From: an uncultured Oscillospiraceae bacterium
GTDB taxonomy: Bacteria; Bacillota; Clostridia; Oscillospirales; Acutalibacteraceae
DNA: 5,123 nt
Reading direction: 5' to 3'
Assembly: GCA_902496265.1 (NCBI GenBank)
Contig: CABVAD010000093.1
Location: 1 to 5,123 of the forward strand
Shown: positions 1 to 5,029 of the stretch, piece by piece
Layout of the letters: the number at the start of each line of letters is the position of its first letter
Position numbering within the stretch: the stretch's first letter is position 1
Program-made: the position numbers and the translations under genes
Notes under the pieces: generated by a model
Databases searched by the model: none
What the model saw: the letters and a program-made list of their open reading frames with translations, nothing else
Told to the model about the DNA's origin: nothing

Positions 1-1170
1 TCATATTTCCTTTAAAAATTCGCCTATGCGGCTTATCGCCTCTTTGATATGCTCGACCGAATAGCAATAGGATGCGCGGATAAAGCCTTCTCCGCTGTCG
101 CCGAACGCAGTGCCCGGCACTACCGCGACATTCTTGCTGTAAAGCAATTTTTCACAGAACTCCTCGCTGGTCATTCCCGTACTCTTAATGCTCGGGAATG
201 CGTAAAACGCACCGCGCGGCTCGCGGCAGACGAGCCCTATCTTATTAAAGCCCGATACCATCATACGGCGGCGCATATCGTATTCCTTTACCATATGCCG
301 AACGTCCTCGTCACAGTTGTTAAGCGCCTCGATAGCGGCGTACTGCGAGGTGGTCGGAGCGCACATTATCGCGTACTGGTGAATTTTCGTAATCTGATCC
401 ATTATCACCCGCGGCCCGCAGGCAAAGCCTAAACGCCAACCCGTCATAGAAAAGGACTTTGAAAATCCGTTTACCGTGACCGTTCTCTCCCACATTCCGT
501 CTATAGACGCGGGCGAGGCGTGGCTTTTACCGCCAAAGGTTAGCTCGGCGTAAATCTCGTCGGAAAGGACCAATATATTTGTGTCTTTAAGCACCGCCGC
601 CAATTTTTCAAGGTCTTCTCTCTCCATTATAGCACCCGTCGGGTTGCAGGGGTAAGGGAGAATAAGCAGCTTTGTGCGGTCGGTTATCGCGTTTTTAAGT
701 TCCTCGGGCGTGACCTTAAAATCGTTTTCCGCCTTGGTCTCGATTATCACGGGAACGCCGCCCGCAAGCCGCGTTATCGGCTCATAACAGACATAGCTTG
801 GCTGGGGAATTATAACCTCGTCGCCCTGTGACACCACCGCTCTTATACAGGCGTCGATTGCCTCGCTTCCGCCTACGGTGACCAAAATTTCCTCGTCGGG
901 CTGATACTCAAGTCCGAACTTGCGCTCCATATAATCTGAAATCGCGGTTCTTAATTGAATAATTCCCCAGTTTGAGGAATACTTTGTCTTTCCCCTTTCA
1001 AGCGAGGTTATGCCCGCCTTTCTAATCTGCCACGGGGTCTGGAAATCAGGCTCGCCCACGCCCAAGGAAATCACATTGTCCATTGTCGCGGCGATATCAA
1101 AAAACTTTCTTATTCCCGACGGCTTTATATCGGTGACCGTGGGGTTTAAAACCTTTGAATAGTCTATCAT
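1..1170 (-). CDS. PLP-dependent class I/II aminotransferase, probably alanine-forming
   Basis: A complete 389-residue fold-type I aminotransferase, the usual length for the AspC/PatA-like subgroup; its TGA stop is the first triplet of the window. Visible family landmarks: GGSEA near 100-104 (cofactor phosphate loop), Tyr126 in PSY (ring stacking), NPTG at 176-179 (Asn176), SDEIY at 203-207 (Asp204 for the pyridine nitrogen, Tyr207), SKSFSMTGWRLGF with the Schiff-base Lys238 and phosphate-binding Arg246, and Arg365 for the substrate carboxylate. It should move amino groups between an amino acid and a 2-oxo acid (usually glutamate/2-oxoglutarate) in the cytoplasm. Its ATG overlaps the stop of the Lrp-family gene by 4 bases (ATGA), so translation is probably coupled. 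Substrate cannot be read from the protein; the alanine-type T-box upstream suggests pyruvate to alanine. Alternatives are an aspartate or aromatic aminotransferase. Family is certain, substrate is inference. Confidence 0.95.
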   Translation of the reverse strand: MIDYSKVLNPTVTDIKPSGIRKFFDIAATMDNVISLGVGEPDFQTPWQIRKAGITSLERGKTKYSSNWGIIQLRTAISDYMERKFGLEYQPDEEILVTVGGSEAIDACIRAVVSQGDEVIIPQPSYVCYEPITRLAGGVPVIIETKAENDFKVTPEELKNAITDRTKLLILPYPCNPTGAIMEREDLEKLAAVLKDTNILVLSDEIYAELTFGGKSHASPASIDGMWERTVTVNGFSKSFSMTGWRLGFACGPRVIMDQITKIHQYAIMCAPTTSQYAAIEALNNCDEDVRHMVKEYDMRRRMMVSGFNKIGLVCREPRGAFYAFPSIKSTGMTSEEFCEKLLYSKNVAVVPGTAFGDSGEGFIRASYCYSVEHIKEAISRIGEFLKEI

Positions 1171-1649
1171 ATAAAGAGCTGCCCCCTGCCGTCGTCTTCC
1201 TCGCTTACAAGCTCCACGTCCATTTCCTTATAACGGCGAAGGACAAAATGGGTGGTGGTAGAGGTTACCGAGTCGATTGTCGCAAGCTCCCTTGCGACAA
1301 AGCGGGCAATGTCCTGAAGAGTTTTAGCCTTTACTACAACGTTAAGGTCGTAAACACCCGACATAAGGTAAACCGACTCCACCTCGTCATATTTCATTAT
1401 TTTTTCCGCTACCTCTTCAAAGCCGAGCCCCGCCTTCGGCACGACATTTAACTCAATTATTGCCGAGACATAGGGGTTTTCCACCTTCTGCCAGTCGATT
1501 ATCGCCTTGTATCCCTTGACAAGTCCGTCCTTTTCGAGCTGTTTTATCTCATTTTCGACCGTTTTTTCGTCAGAGCCAAGCATTACGGCAATGTCCTCGG
1601 CTGTGTATTTCGCGTTGCGTGCCAATAATTTAAGTATTTCGTATTTCAT
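1167..1649 (-). CDS. Lrp/AsnC-family transcriptional regulator
   Basis: A 160-residue protein of typical Lrp/AsnC length. Residues about 1-55 form the winged helix-turn-helix (ILKLLARNAKYTAEDIAVML, then a recognition helix around KTVENEIKQLEKDGLVKGY). Residues about 60-145 form the RAM/AsnC ligand-binding and oligomerisation domain, with VESVYLMSGVYDLNVVVKA as the core strand-turn-strand. Such proteins form dimers to octamers and sense amino acids. I chose the ATG at 1649 because AGGAGG (1658-1663) lies 8 bases upstream; the ATG at 1655 would have only 2 bases of spacing, and the longer frame to 1697 runs into the leader terminator. It is the first gene after the T-box leader and overlaps the aminotransferase start by 4 bases, so it probably regulates that gene, itself, or related amino-acid genes. 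The acidic C-terminal tail (SEEDDGRG) is unremarkable. Confidence 0.93.
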   Translation of the reverse strand: MKYEILKLLARNAKYTAEDIAVMLGSDEKTVENEIKQLEKDGLVKGYKAIIDWQKVENPYVSAIIELNVVPKAGLGFEEVAEKIMKYDEVESVYLMSGVYDLNVVVKAKTLQDIARFVARELATIDSVTSTTTHFVLRRYKEMDVELVSEEDDGRGQLFI

Positions 1650-1657
1650 ATGCATGT

Positions 1658-1663
1658 CCTCCT
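1658..1663 (-). promoter_or_regulatory. Ribosome binding site deciding the Lrp-family start
   Basis: AGGAGG on the minus strand, 8 bases before the ATG at 1649. It sits just past the run of U of the leader terminator, so only readthrough transcripts carry it. Confidence 0.85.
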
Positions 1664-1665
1664 TT

Positions 1666-1705
1666 AAAAAATAACGCCCCGAACGCCAAAAAGACATTCG
1701 GGACG
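1666..1705 (-). terminator. Intrinsic terminator of the alanine-type T-box leader
   Basis: On the minus strand CGTCCCGAATG (1695-1705) pairs with CGTTCGGGGCG (1675-1685). This gives an 11-bp stem with two G-U pairs and a 9-base loop, followed by TTATTTTTT (1666-1674). It lies after the T-box motif and before the ribosome binding site, as expected for a conditional terminator competing with the antiterminator. Confidence 0.9.
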
Positions 1706-1922
1706 AATAAAAATCCGTGTTACCACCCTAATTCGGAATGAAAATTCCGCACTCAACGGTACAAATAAATACCTTTGTCCTTTAACGGAGACCGCCGTCA
1801 ACCCTTTCGGGAGCCGCTGGGGGGTAGCTTCATCAAGCAATCGCCGAAGATTTGCACCAACCATCTTCTCTCTTAAAGTGCGGTCGCAGGACTACTTATC
1901 CCTTTCAAAGCGTTTATCCTTT
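1666..1922 (-). promoter_or_regulatory. T-box leader RNA, specifier GCT (alanine), upstream of Lrp-family/aminotransferase operon
   Basis: The minus strand shows the whole T-box architecture in order. Near the presumed 5' end the Stem I base CGCT...AGCG closes and GGG pairs with CCC. The specifier-loop 5' side carries AGTA (1893-1896). AGAGAG (1868-1873) and a GGTTGGTG distal loop within AAGAT...ATCTT follow. The specifier side reads GATGAAGCTACCC, so in the usual GAA-NNN-A frame the specifier is GCT at 1826-1828 (Ala). The antiterminator spans about 1715-1759, with CCGT pairing to ACGG and the T-box AGGGTGGTAACACGG at 1715-1729; its UGGU bulge would pair with ACCA of the tRNA. Uncharged tRNA-Ala should stabilise the antiterminator and permit transcription of the two downstream genes. 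T-box identity is certain; the Ala assignment is a reading of the specifier frame. Confidence 0.93.
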
Positions 1923-1928
1923 TATTTA

Positions 1929-1957
1929 ATGATAAACCATTTATCCCGTTTTGTCAA
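1929..1957 (-). promoter_or_regulatory. Sigma-A-type promoter of the Lrp-family/aminotransferase operon
   Basis: On the minus strand TTGACA (1952-1957), a 17-base spacer and TATCAT (1929-1934). The predicted start near 1922 falls just before the Stem I base of the T-box leader, which supports the call. Confidence 0.85.
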
Positions 1958-1971
1958 GCGGAAATCTTTTA

Positions 1972-2021
1972 GAAGTTAGATGTTAGACAATAGACATTAG
2001 ACAGACGGCAACAGCAAGCCC
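1972..2021 (+). repeat. TTAGAC-rich direct repeat, left copy
   Basis: It begins GAAGTTAGATGTTAGACAAT and continues TAGACATTAGACAGACGGC followed by an AGCAAGCCC tail. The right copy at 2973-3025 shares the same order of words (GAAGTTAGA, TTAGAC, TAGACATTAGA, AGACGGC, CAAGCCC) with small substitutions and a short insertion. It lies directly upstream of the promoter at 1929-1957. No coding role is visible. Confidence 0.7.
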
Positions 2022-2079
2022 CCGACCTACGATTTAAAAAAGGCAGATTGACAAAAAGGGGTTTCAAAGATTGCATAAC

Positions 2080-2101
2080 GGACAGTCGAGGACGCCTGTC
2101 C
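2080..2101. repeat. Hairpin element GGACAG...CTGTCC
   Basis: GGACAG (2080-2085) pairs with CTGTCC (2096-2101) around a 10-base loop. It lies downstream of the HTH gene at 2116-2340 but has no run of T on either side, so it is not a standard intrinsic terminator. Read on the minus strand it is TAGGGACAGGC...CTGTCCG, the same layout as the hairpin at 2950-2968. The rest of 1958-2115 shows no gene. Confidence 0.5.
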
Positions 2102-2115
2102 CTAAATTAAAAATC

Positions 2116-2340
2116 TTATTTATTATAGGGCTTAGGATTATTTGTTCTCCCAAGAATGTAATCGGTGGAAGTGCCGTAAAAATCCGCAAGCACAGTCAAA
2201 AAGCGGGTCGGTATTTCGCGCTTTCCGATTTCGTAATTGCTGTAAACTCTTTGGTCTATGCCGAGAACTGCAGCGACCTCCTTTTGAACTAAATCTCTGT
2301 CCTCTCGCAAATCTCTTAATCTCGGAAAATAACAACTCAA
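2116..2340 (-). CDS. Small XRE-family helix-turn-helix protein
   Basis: A 74-residue protein that is essentially one HTH_3/XRE DNA-binding domain. PRLRDLREDRDLVQKEVAAVLG (about 6-27) covers helices 1 and 2. The following QRVYSNYEIGKREIP is the recognition helix and turn, then FLTVLADFYGTSTDYILGRT is the C-terminal half typical of these stand-alone repressors, with an NPKPY tail. The start is a TTG at 2338-2340; the ribosome binding site would be a weak GAAAGAG inside the end of the upstream HTH gene, whose stop is 4 bases away. Such proteins usually act as dimeric repressors of their own or neighbouring genes, often in mobile elements or toxin-antitoxin loci. No toxin partner is visible here. 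Confidence 0.85.
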   Translation of the reverse strand: MSCYFPRLRDLREDRDLVQKEVAAVLGIDQRVYSNYEIGKREIPTRFLTVLADFYGTSTDYILGRTNNPKPYNK

Positions 2341-2344
2341 ATTA

Positions 2345-2590
2345 TCACTCTTTCTTAAACAGCGTATCGGTTGTTACATTTAATATTTTTGCAATCACAT
2401 AAATTTCCTTATCTGTTGCAATGCGAATTTGACCCTCAAGCTTTGAGTAACTTGTGGGGTTAATATCACAACCCATTATCTGCATTTTTGAAATAAAGTC
2501 CTTTTGCTTTATTCCCTTTTCTTTTCGCAGTCGCTCAATATTTTTTCCTACAATATTGCAGTTACCGTATTCTGTTTTACGAGTTTTCAA
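2345..2590 (-). CDS. Small XRE-family helix-turn-helix protein
   Basis: An 81-residue protein with an XRE domain over about residues 12-78: IVGKNIERLRKEKGIKQKDF (helices 1-2), then INPTSYSKLEGQIRIATDKE (recognition helix and turn), then IYVIAKILNVTTDTLFKK. The extended loop before the recognition helix (KMQIMGCDINPTSYSK) is the variant found in short clostridial and phage-type repressors. It differs in sequence from the adjacent HTH protein, so the pair is not a recent duplication. The start is probably the TTG at 2588-2590. There is no clear ribosome binding site (only GGTGAT about 5 bases upstream), and the ATG a few bases earlier is out of frame and stops at once. It is the first gene of a two-gene unit and is divergent from the SLOG-like ORF, whose expression it could control. 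Confidence 0.82.
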   Translation of the reverse strand: MKTRKTEYGNCNIVGKNIERLRKEKGIKQKDFISKMQIMGCDINPTSYSKLEGQIRIATDKEIYVIAKILNVTTDTLFKKE

Positions 2591-2630
2591 GACATATCAC
2601 CACTAAATTGATTTTTGTATCAGTGAAATA

Positions 2631-2885
2631 ATGAAAAAATATACCTTGATTTTCATCTCGGGCGGCTGCCGCGGCGCGGACTCTCTTGGAGAAAGATATG
2701 CTGCCGAAAACGGCTTTGAAACAGAAATATACCCCGCCGTTTGGGGAAAATACGGCAGGGCGGCAGGACCTAAACGAAACAAAGAAATCGCCGAAATCAG
2801 CGATTATATTATTTGCTTTTGGGACGGAAAAAGCAAGGGTACAAAATCTTTGCTAAACTTTGCCGAAAAATACGGTAAGCTGTAA
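2631..2885 (+). pseudogene. Truncated DUF2493/YspA-like SLOG-family protein
   Basis: The 84-residue product matches, from memory, the second half of YspA/cpYpsA-related SLOG proteins, Rossmann-like folds thought to bind nucleotides or nucleotide-derived ligands. Visible motifs: ISGGCRGADSLGERYAAENG (about 9-28), PAVWGKYGRAAGPKRN (35-50), and IICFWDGKSKGTKSLL (60-75). Full-length members begin with a strand and GSR-type motif some 30 residues before the SGG motif. Here the ATG lies directly at the SGG strand, and the last strand after the final helix is also missing. An in-frame TAA at 2604-2606 rules out a long extension, and upstream DNA codes the HTH protein on the other strand. There is no good ribosome binding site (only CAGTGAA). 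It is most likely a 5'-deleted remnant, but the frame is open and the core motifs intact, so a functional mini-protein remains possible. Confidence 0.6.
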
Positions 2886-2909
2886 AAATTAAATTTATTA
2901 AATCCTTTG

Positions 2910-2973
2910 CGTAGGGTCAGCCCCGGATCGCCACGCATAATTTTTAAGCGGACGACCGATGGTCGCCCCTACG
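2910..2973. repeat. Inverted-repeat intergenic element bounded by CGTAGGG/CCCTACG with internal hairpin
   Basis: CGTAGGG (2910-2916) and CCCTACG (2967-2973) are perfect 7-base inverted ends of a 64-base unit. Inside, GGACGACC (2950-2957) pairs with GGTCGCCC (2961-2968), an 8-bp stem with one G-U pair and a 3-base loop. No run of T follows on either strand. The right TTAGAC repeat begins on the last base of this unit. This resembles short dispersed intergenic repeats of Clostridia; no transposase is present. Confidence 0.55.
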
Positions 2974-3025
2974 AAGTTAGACCTTAGACGGTAGACATTA
3001 GATATTAGACGGCGGGACAAGCCCT
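2973..3025 (+). repeat. TTAGAC-rich direct repeat, right copy
   Basis: It begins GAAGTTAGACCTTAGACGGT, continues TAGACATTAGATATTAGACGGC and ends near ACAAGCCC. It is a diverged copy of 1972-2021 in the same orientation, about 1 kb away. A further partial copy, GGTGTTAGACAATGGTCAG, lies at about 3035-3053. No gene is seen between 2886 and 3075. Confidence 0.7.
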
Positions 3026-3075
3026 GCAAATTTAGGTGTTAGACAATGGTCAGTCCACATAATCCCGTATAAAGA

Positions 3076-3621
3076 CTATTTCAAATCATCATTGTAATGC
3101 GCACGGTCGCCGCCGATAAATTTAGGTCTGACCCTTGCCGCCAAAACCGTAGCAGAACCGATACGGTTATTTTTAAGCCTTACGGGAACCGCCACCCTTT
3201 TAAGGTGCATACCTATCATTGTAAAGCCTATGTCAAGCCCCGCGTCAGCGCGGATTTCCTCGATCGCCACAGGGTCGTTTAATGCGGCGTACGCCGCAGT
3301 CGCAAAGGAGCCGCCCGCTTTCGGCATTGGTACAACATTTACAATATCGGCATTCGGTACTGCGGCACGCTCGGTAATAATCGCGCGGTTTAAATGCTCA
3401 CAGCATTGCGCGGCTAAAAAAACGCCCTTTTCTTCTGCCGCCTTATAAATTCCGTCAAAAACCTCTTTCGCGGTATCGGGTGAGGAGTCCGTGCCGATAC
3501 TCGAGCCCAAAATCTCGCTCGTTGAACAGCCGACAACCAGAATCTGCCCCTTTTTAAGTCCGGCAACCTCTATAATTTCCATTGCGGCGTTATACGCCTG
3601 CTCCCTTAAATTTTCGCTCAT
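3076..3621 (-). CDS. ywlG: TIGR01440/UPF0340 (YwlG) family protein
   Basis: A 181-residue protein whose length fits the YwlG family (about 180 residues). Recognisable stretches are VVGCSTSEILGSSIGTDSS (29-47), AAQCCEHLNRAIITER (70-85, with paired Cys73-Cys74), VVPMPKAGGSFATAAY (96-111), IGFTMIGMHLKRVAVPVR (131-148) and the C-terminal ARVRPKFIGGDRAHYN. The biochemical role is not established to my knowledge; in Bacillus subtilis the homologue lies next to glyA, which hints at metabolism but proves nothing. I chose the ATG at 3621 because it matches the family start and has GAGGGAAG about 8-10 bases upstream; the open frame to 3729 covers the promoter. The gene is divergent from the pheS leader and appears monocistronic here, ending before the repeat-rich block. 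No clear terminator is seen after it. Confidence 0.88.
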   Translation of the reverse strand: MSENLREQAYNAAMEIIEVAGLKKGQILVVGCSTSEILGSSIGTDSSPDTAKEVFDGIYKAAEEKGVFLAAQCCEHLNRAIITERAAVPNADIVNVVPMPKAGGSFATAAYAALNDPVAIEEIRADAGLDIGFTMIGMHLKRVAVPVRLKNNRIGSATVLAARVRPKFIGGDRAHYNDDLK

Positions 3622-3649
3622 AAAAACACTTCCCTCTTCTTTTGAATAT

Positions 3650-3677
3650 ATAATACCACTTTTACGCCTGTAATCAA
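3650..3677 (-). promoter_or_regulatory. Probable promoter of the ywlG-like gene
   Basis: On the minus strand TTGATT (3672-3677), a 16-base spacer and TATTAT (3650-3655) preceded by TG one base upstream (extended -10). The predicted start is about 3643, giving a 5' leader of about 20 bases. Confidence 0.65.
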
Positions 3678-3696
3678 ACATTTTTTCCAAAAAAGC

Positions 3697-3725
3697 TTGA
3701 CTTTTTTTCCCTCTGATGATATTAT
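3697..3725 (+). promoter_or_regulatory. Sigma-A-type promoter of the pheST operon
   Basis: TTGACT (3697-3702), a 17-base spacer and TATTAT (3720-3725). The predicted start near 3732 is directly before the T-box Stem I. Its -35 is 19 bases from the -35 of the divergent ywlG-like promoter. Confidence 0.8.
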
Positions 3726-3731
3726 ACAATA

Positions 3732-3982
3732 AAATGCGCCGATAAAGGAAAGTAGGTTTCGATTTTCTTTCAGAGAGTCTTCATCACGGCTGAAAGTGAA
3801 GATATGCAAGATCCCTTCCGAAGTTCCCTTTTGAGCAGCGCCGCTGAACGAGTTTTCCTGTAGGCGGCGACGGTTGGCACCGTTACAGCCTAGGGAGTGT
3901 TTGCTCTTTGAGCGAAAAAACGGGTGGTATCGCGGAGATTTTAATGCTTCGTCCTGTTGTAGAGGACGGAGTTTATTTTTTT
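3732..3982 (+). promoter_or_regulatory. T-box leader RNA of the pheST operon (phenylalanine)
   Basis: Elements in order: the specifier-loop 5' side AGTA (3751-3754), AGAGAG (3772-3777), a distal arm ATCTTC-like TCTTCATCACGGCTGAAAGT, then the specifier side CCGAAGTTCCCTTTTGAG. TTC (Phe) is at 3824-3826, next to a lower helix formed by AAAGG (3744-3748) and CCTTT (3827-3831). CGTTACAGCCTAGGGAGTG resembles the conserved mid-leader region. The T-box CGGGTGGTATCGCGG is at 3921-3935, in an antiterminator beginning near 3905, and the terminator follows. Uncharged tRNA-Phe should allow readthrough into pheS. The frame GAA-NNN would give GTT (Val) at 3823-3825, so the Phe reading rests on the downstream genes and on a one-base shift. 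Confidence 0.93.
3947..3982 (+). terminator. Intrinsic terminator of the pheST T-box leader
   Basis: CTTCGTCCT (3947-3955) pairs with AGGACGGAG (3963-3971), a 9-bp stem with one G-U pair and a 7-base loop, followed by TTTATTTTTTT (3972-3982). It ends just before the pheS ribosome binding site. Confidence 0.9.
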
Positions 3983-3984
3983 AC

Positions 3985-3990
3985 GGAGGG
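3985..3990 (+). promoter_or_regulatory. Ribosome binding site deciding the pheS start
   Basis: GGAGGG, 7 bases before the ATG at 3998. It rules out the in-frame start at 3908, which lies inside the antiterminator. Confidence 0.85.
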
Positions 3991-3997
3991 TTATCTT

Positions 3998-5017
3998 ATG
4001 AAGGAAAAGCTTGAACAAATAAGAGCGGCTGCCGAAAGCGCCCTTAAAGCGGCGGCTGACGAAAGTGAAATTGAAAATTTAAGGGTAAAATATTTAGGAA
4101 AAAAGGGCGAACTTACCGCCGTACTAAAGCAGATGGGCTCCCTTTCCCCCGAGGAAAGACCTGCTATGGGTCAGCTTGTAAACGAGGCTAAACAAAGGCT
4201 TGAGGGGCTTATCGCCGAAAAGAAGACCGATTTAAAGGCAAAGGCGACCGAAATTAAGCTAAAGGCGGAGACTATTGATATTACAATGCCCGCAAAAGTG
4301 GTTAAATGCGGCGGACTTCACCCCTTAAACCACGTTGTAAACGATATGATTGACATTTTTCAGTCTATGGGCTTTGATGTTGTGGACGGCCCCGAGGTTG
4401 AGACCGACCACTACAATTTTGAGTGCTTAAATGTTCCTGCCGACCACCCCGCCCGCGATATGCAGGATACCTTTTATCTCGGCGAAAATCTGCTTTTAAG
4501 AACCCAGACCTCCGCCGCGCAGATCAGGACAATGGAAAACCGCAAGCCGCCTATCCGCGTTATCTGCCCCGGACGGGTTTACAGAGCAGACGAGGTGGAC
4601 GCAACCCACTCCCCTGTTTTCCACCAGCTTGAGGGTCTTGTGGTAGACAAGGGCATCACTATGTGCGACCTTAAGGGCGTGCTTGAGCAGTTCGCCCACG
4701 AAATTTACGGAAAAGACACAAAGGTGCGCTTCCGTCCCTCCTTCTTCCCCTTTACCGAACCCAGCGTTGAGGTTGATGTTTCCTGCAGCGAGTGCGGCGG
4801 TAAGGGCTGCAGAGTATGCAAGGGCGCGGGCTGGATTGAGATTTTGGGCGCGGGTATGGTACACCCGAATGTGCTTCGCTCCTGCGGGATTGACCCCGAG
4901 GAGTATTCGGGCTTTGCGTTCGGAATAGGCATTGACCGTATCACCACCACCCGTTACAAGATAAGCGATATCCGTCTTCTCTTCGAGAATGACAAACGTT
5001 TTCTCGAGCAGTTTTAA
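3998..5017 (+). CDS. pheS: Phenylalanyl-tRNA synthetase alpha subunit
   Basis: A complete 339-residue alpha subunit, the usual bacterial length. With PheT it forms the (alpha beta)2 enzyme that charges tRNA-Phe in the cytoplasm. Residues about 1-90 form the N-terminal coiled coil (charged, Lys/Glu-rich helices) that binds tRNA. The class II catalytic domain follows: GGLHPLNHVVNDMIDIF (105-121, motif 1 region), motif 2 GRVYRADEVDATHSPVFHQL (192-211), and motif 3 GFAFGIGIDRI (305-315) with Arg314. Ala307 lies at the position that in E. coli PheS (Ala294) sets the size of the amino-acid pocket. A CxxC-x4-CxxC cluster (Cys263, 266, 271, 274) before GWIEILGAGMVHPNVL looks like a metal-binding knuckle seen in Firmicute enzymes. 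The start at 3998 follows GGAGGG; it is followed by pheT after 12 bases. Confidence 0.98.
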   Translation: MKEKLEQIRAAAESALKAAADESEIENLRVKYLGKKGELTAVLKQMGSLSPEERPAMGQLVNEAKQRLEGLIAEKKTDLKAKATEIKLKAETIDITMPAKVVKCGGLHPLNHVVNDMIDIFQSMGFDVVDGPEVETDHYNFECLNVPADHPARDMQDTFYLGENLLLRTQTSAAQIRTMENRKPPIRVICPGRVYRADEVDATHSPVFHQLEGLVVDKGITMCDLKGVLEQFAHEIYGKDTKVRFRPSFFPFTEPSVEVDVSCSECGGKGCRVCKGAGWIEILGAGMVHPNVLRSCGIDPEEYSGFAFGIGIDRITTTRYKISDIRLLFENDKRFLEQF

Positions 5018-5029
5018 GGAGGCAGAACA

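Noticed and set aside
1650..1697. 16-residue N-terminal extension of the Lrp-family protein (start at 1697)
   Set aside because: It runs through the leader terminator and ribosome binding site; the ATG at 1649 has AGGAGG at 8-base spacing and fits the family start.
1664..1864. 66-residue minus-strand ORF
   Set aside because: It lies wholly within the T-box leader RNA and resembles no protein; chance frame over structured RNA.
2048..2076. TTGACA at 2048-2053 as a plus-strand promoter
   Set aside because: The hexamer at 17-base spacing is TTGCAT, a poor -10, and no plus-strand gene follows.
2071..2402. Plus-strand ORFs opposite the HTH genes (73 and 86 residues)
   Set aside because: They are antisense shadows; the minus-strand frames carry clear XRE domains.
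2609..2622. TGAT-N6-ATCA inverted repeat as an HTH operator
   Set aside because: Only 4 bases per arm in AT-rich DNA; expected by chance, though the position between divergent genes is suggestive.
1975..3053. TTAGAC repeats as a CRISPR array
   Set aside because: No regular spacers, very short irregular repeat words and no cas genes.
3622..3729. 36-residue N-terminal extension of the YwlG-like protein
   Set aside because: It covers the predicted promoter and is not part of the family; 181 residues from 3621 fit the family length.
3908..3997. 30-residue N-terminal extension of PheS
   Set aside because: It covers the antiterminator and terminator; GGAGGG and ATG at 3998 match the normal PheS start.
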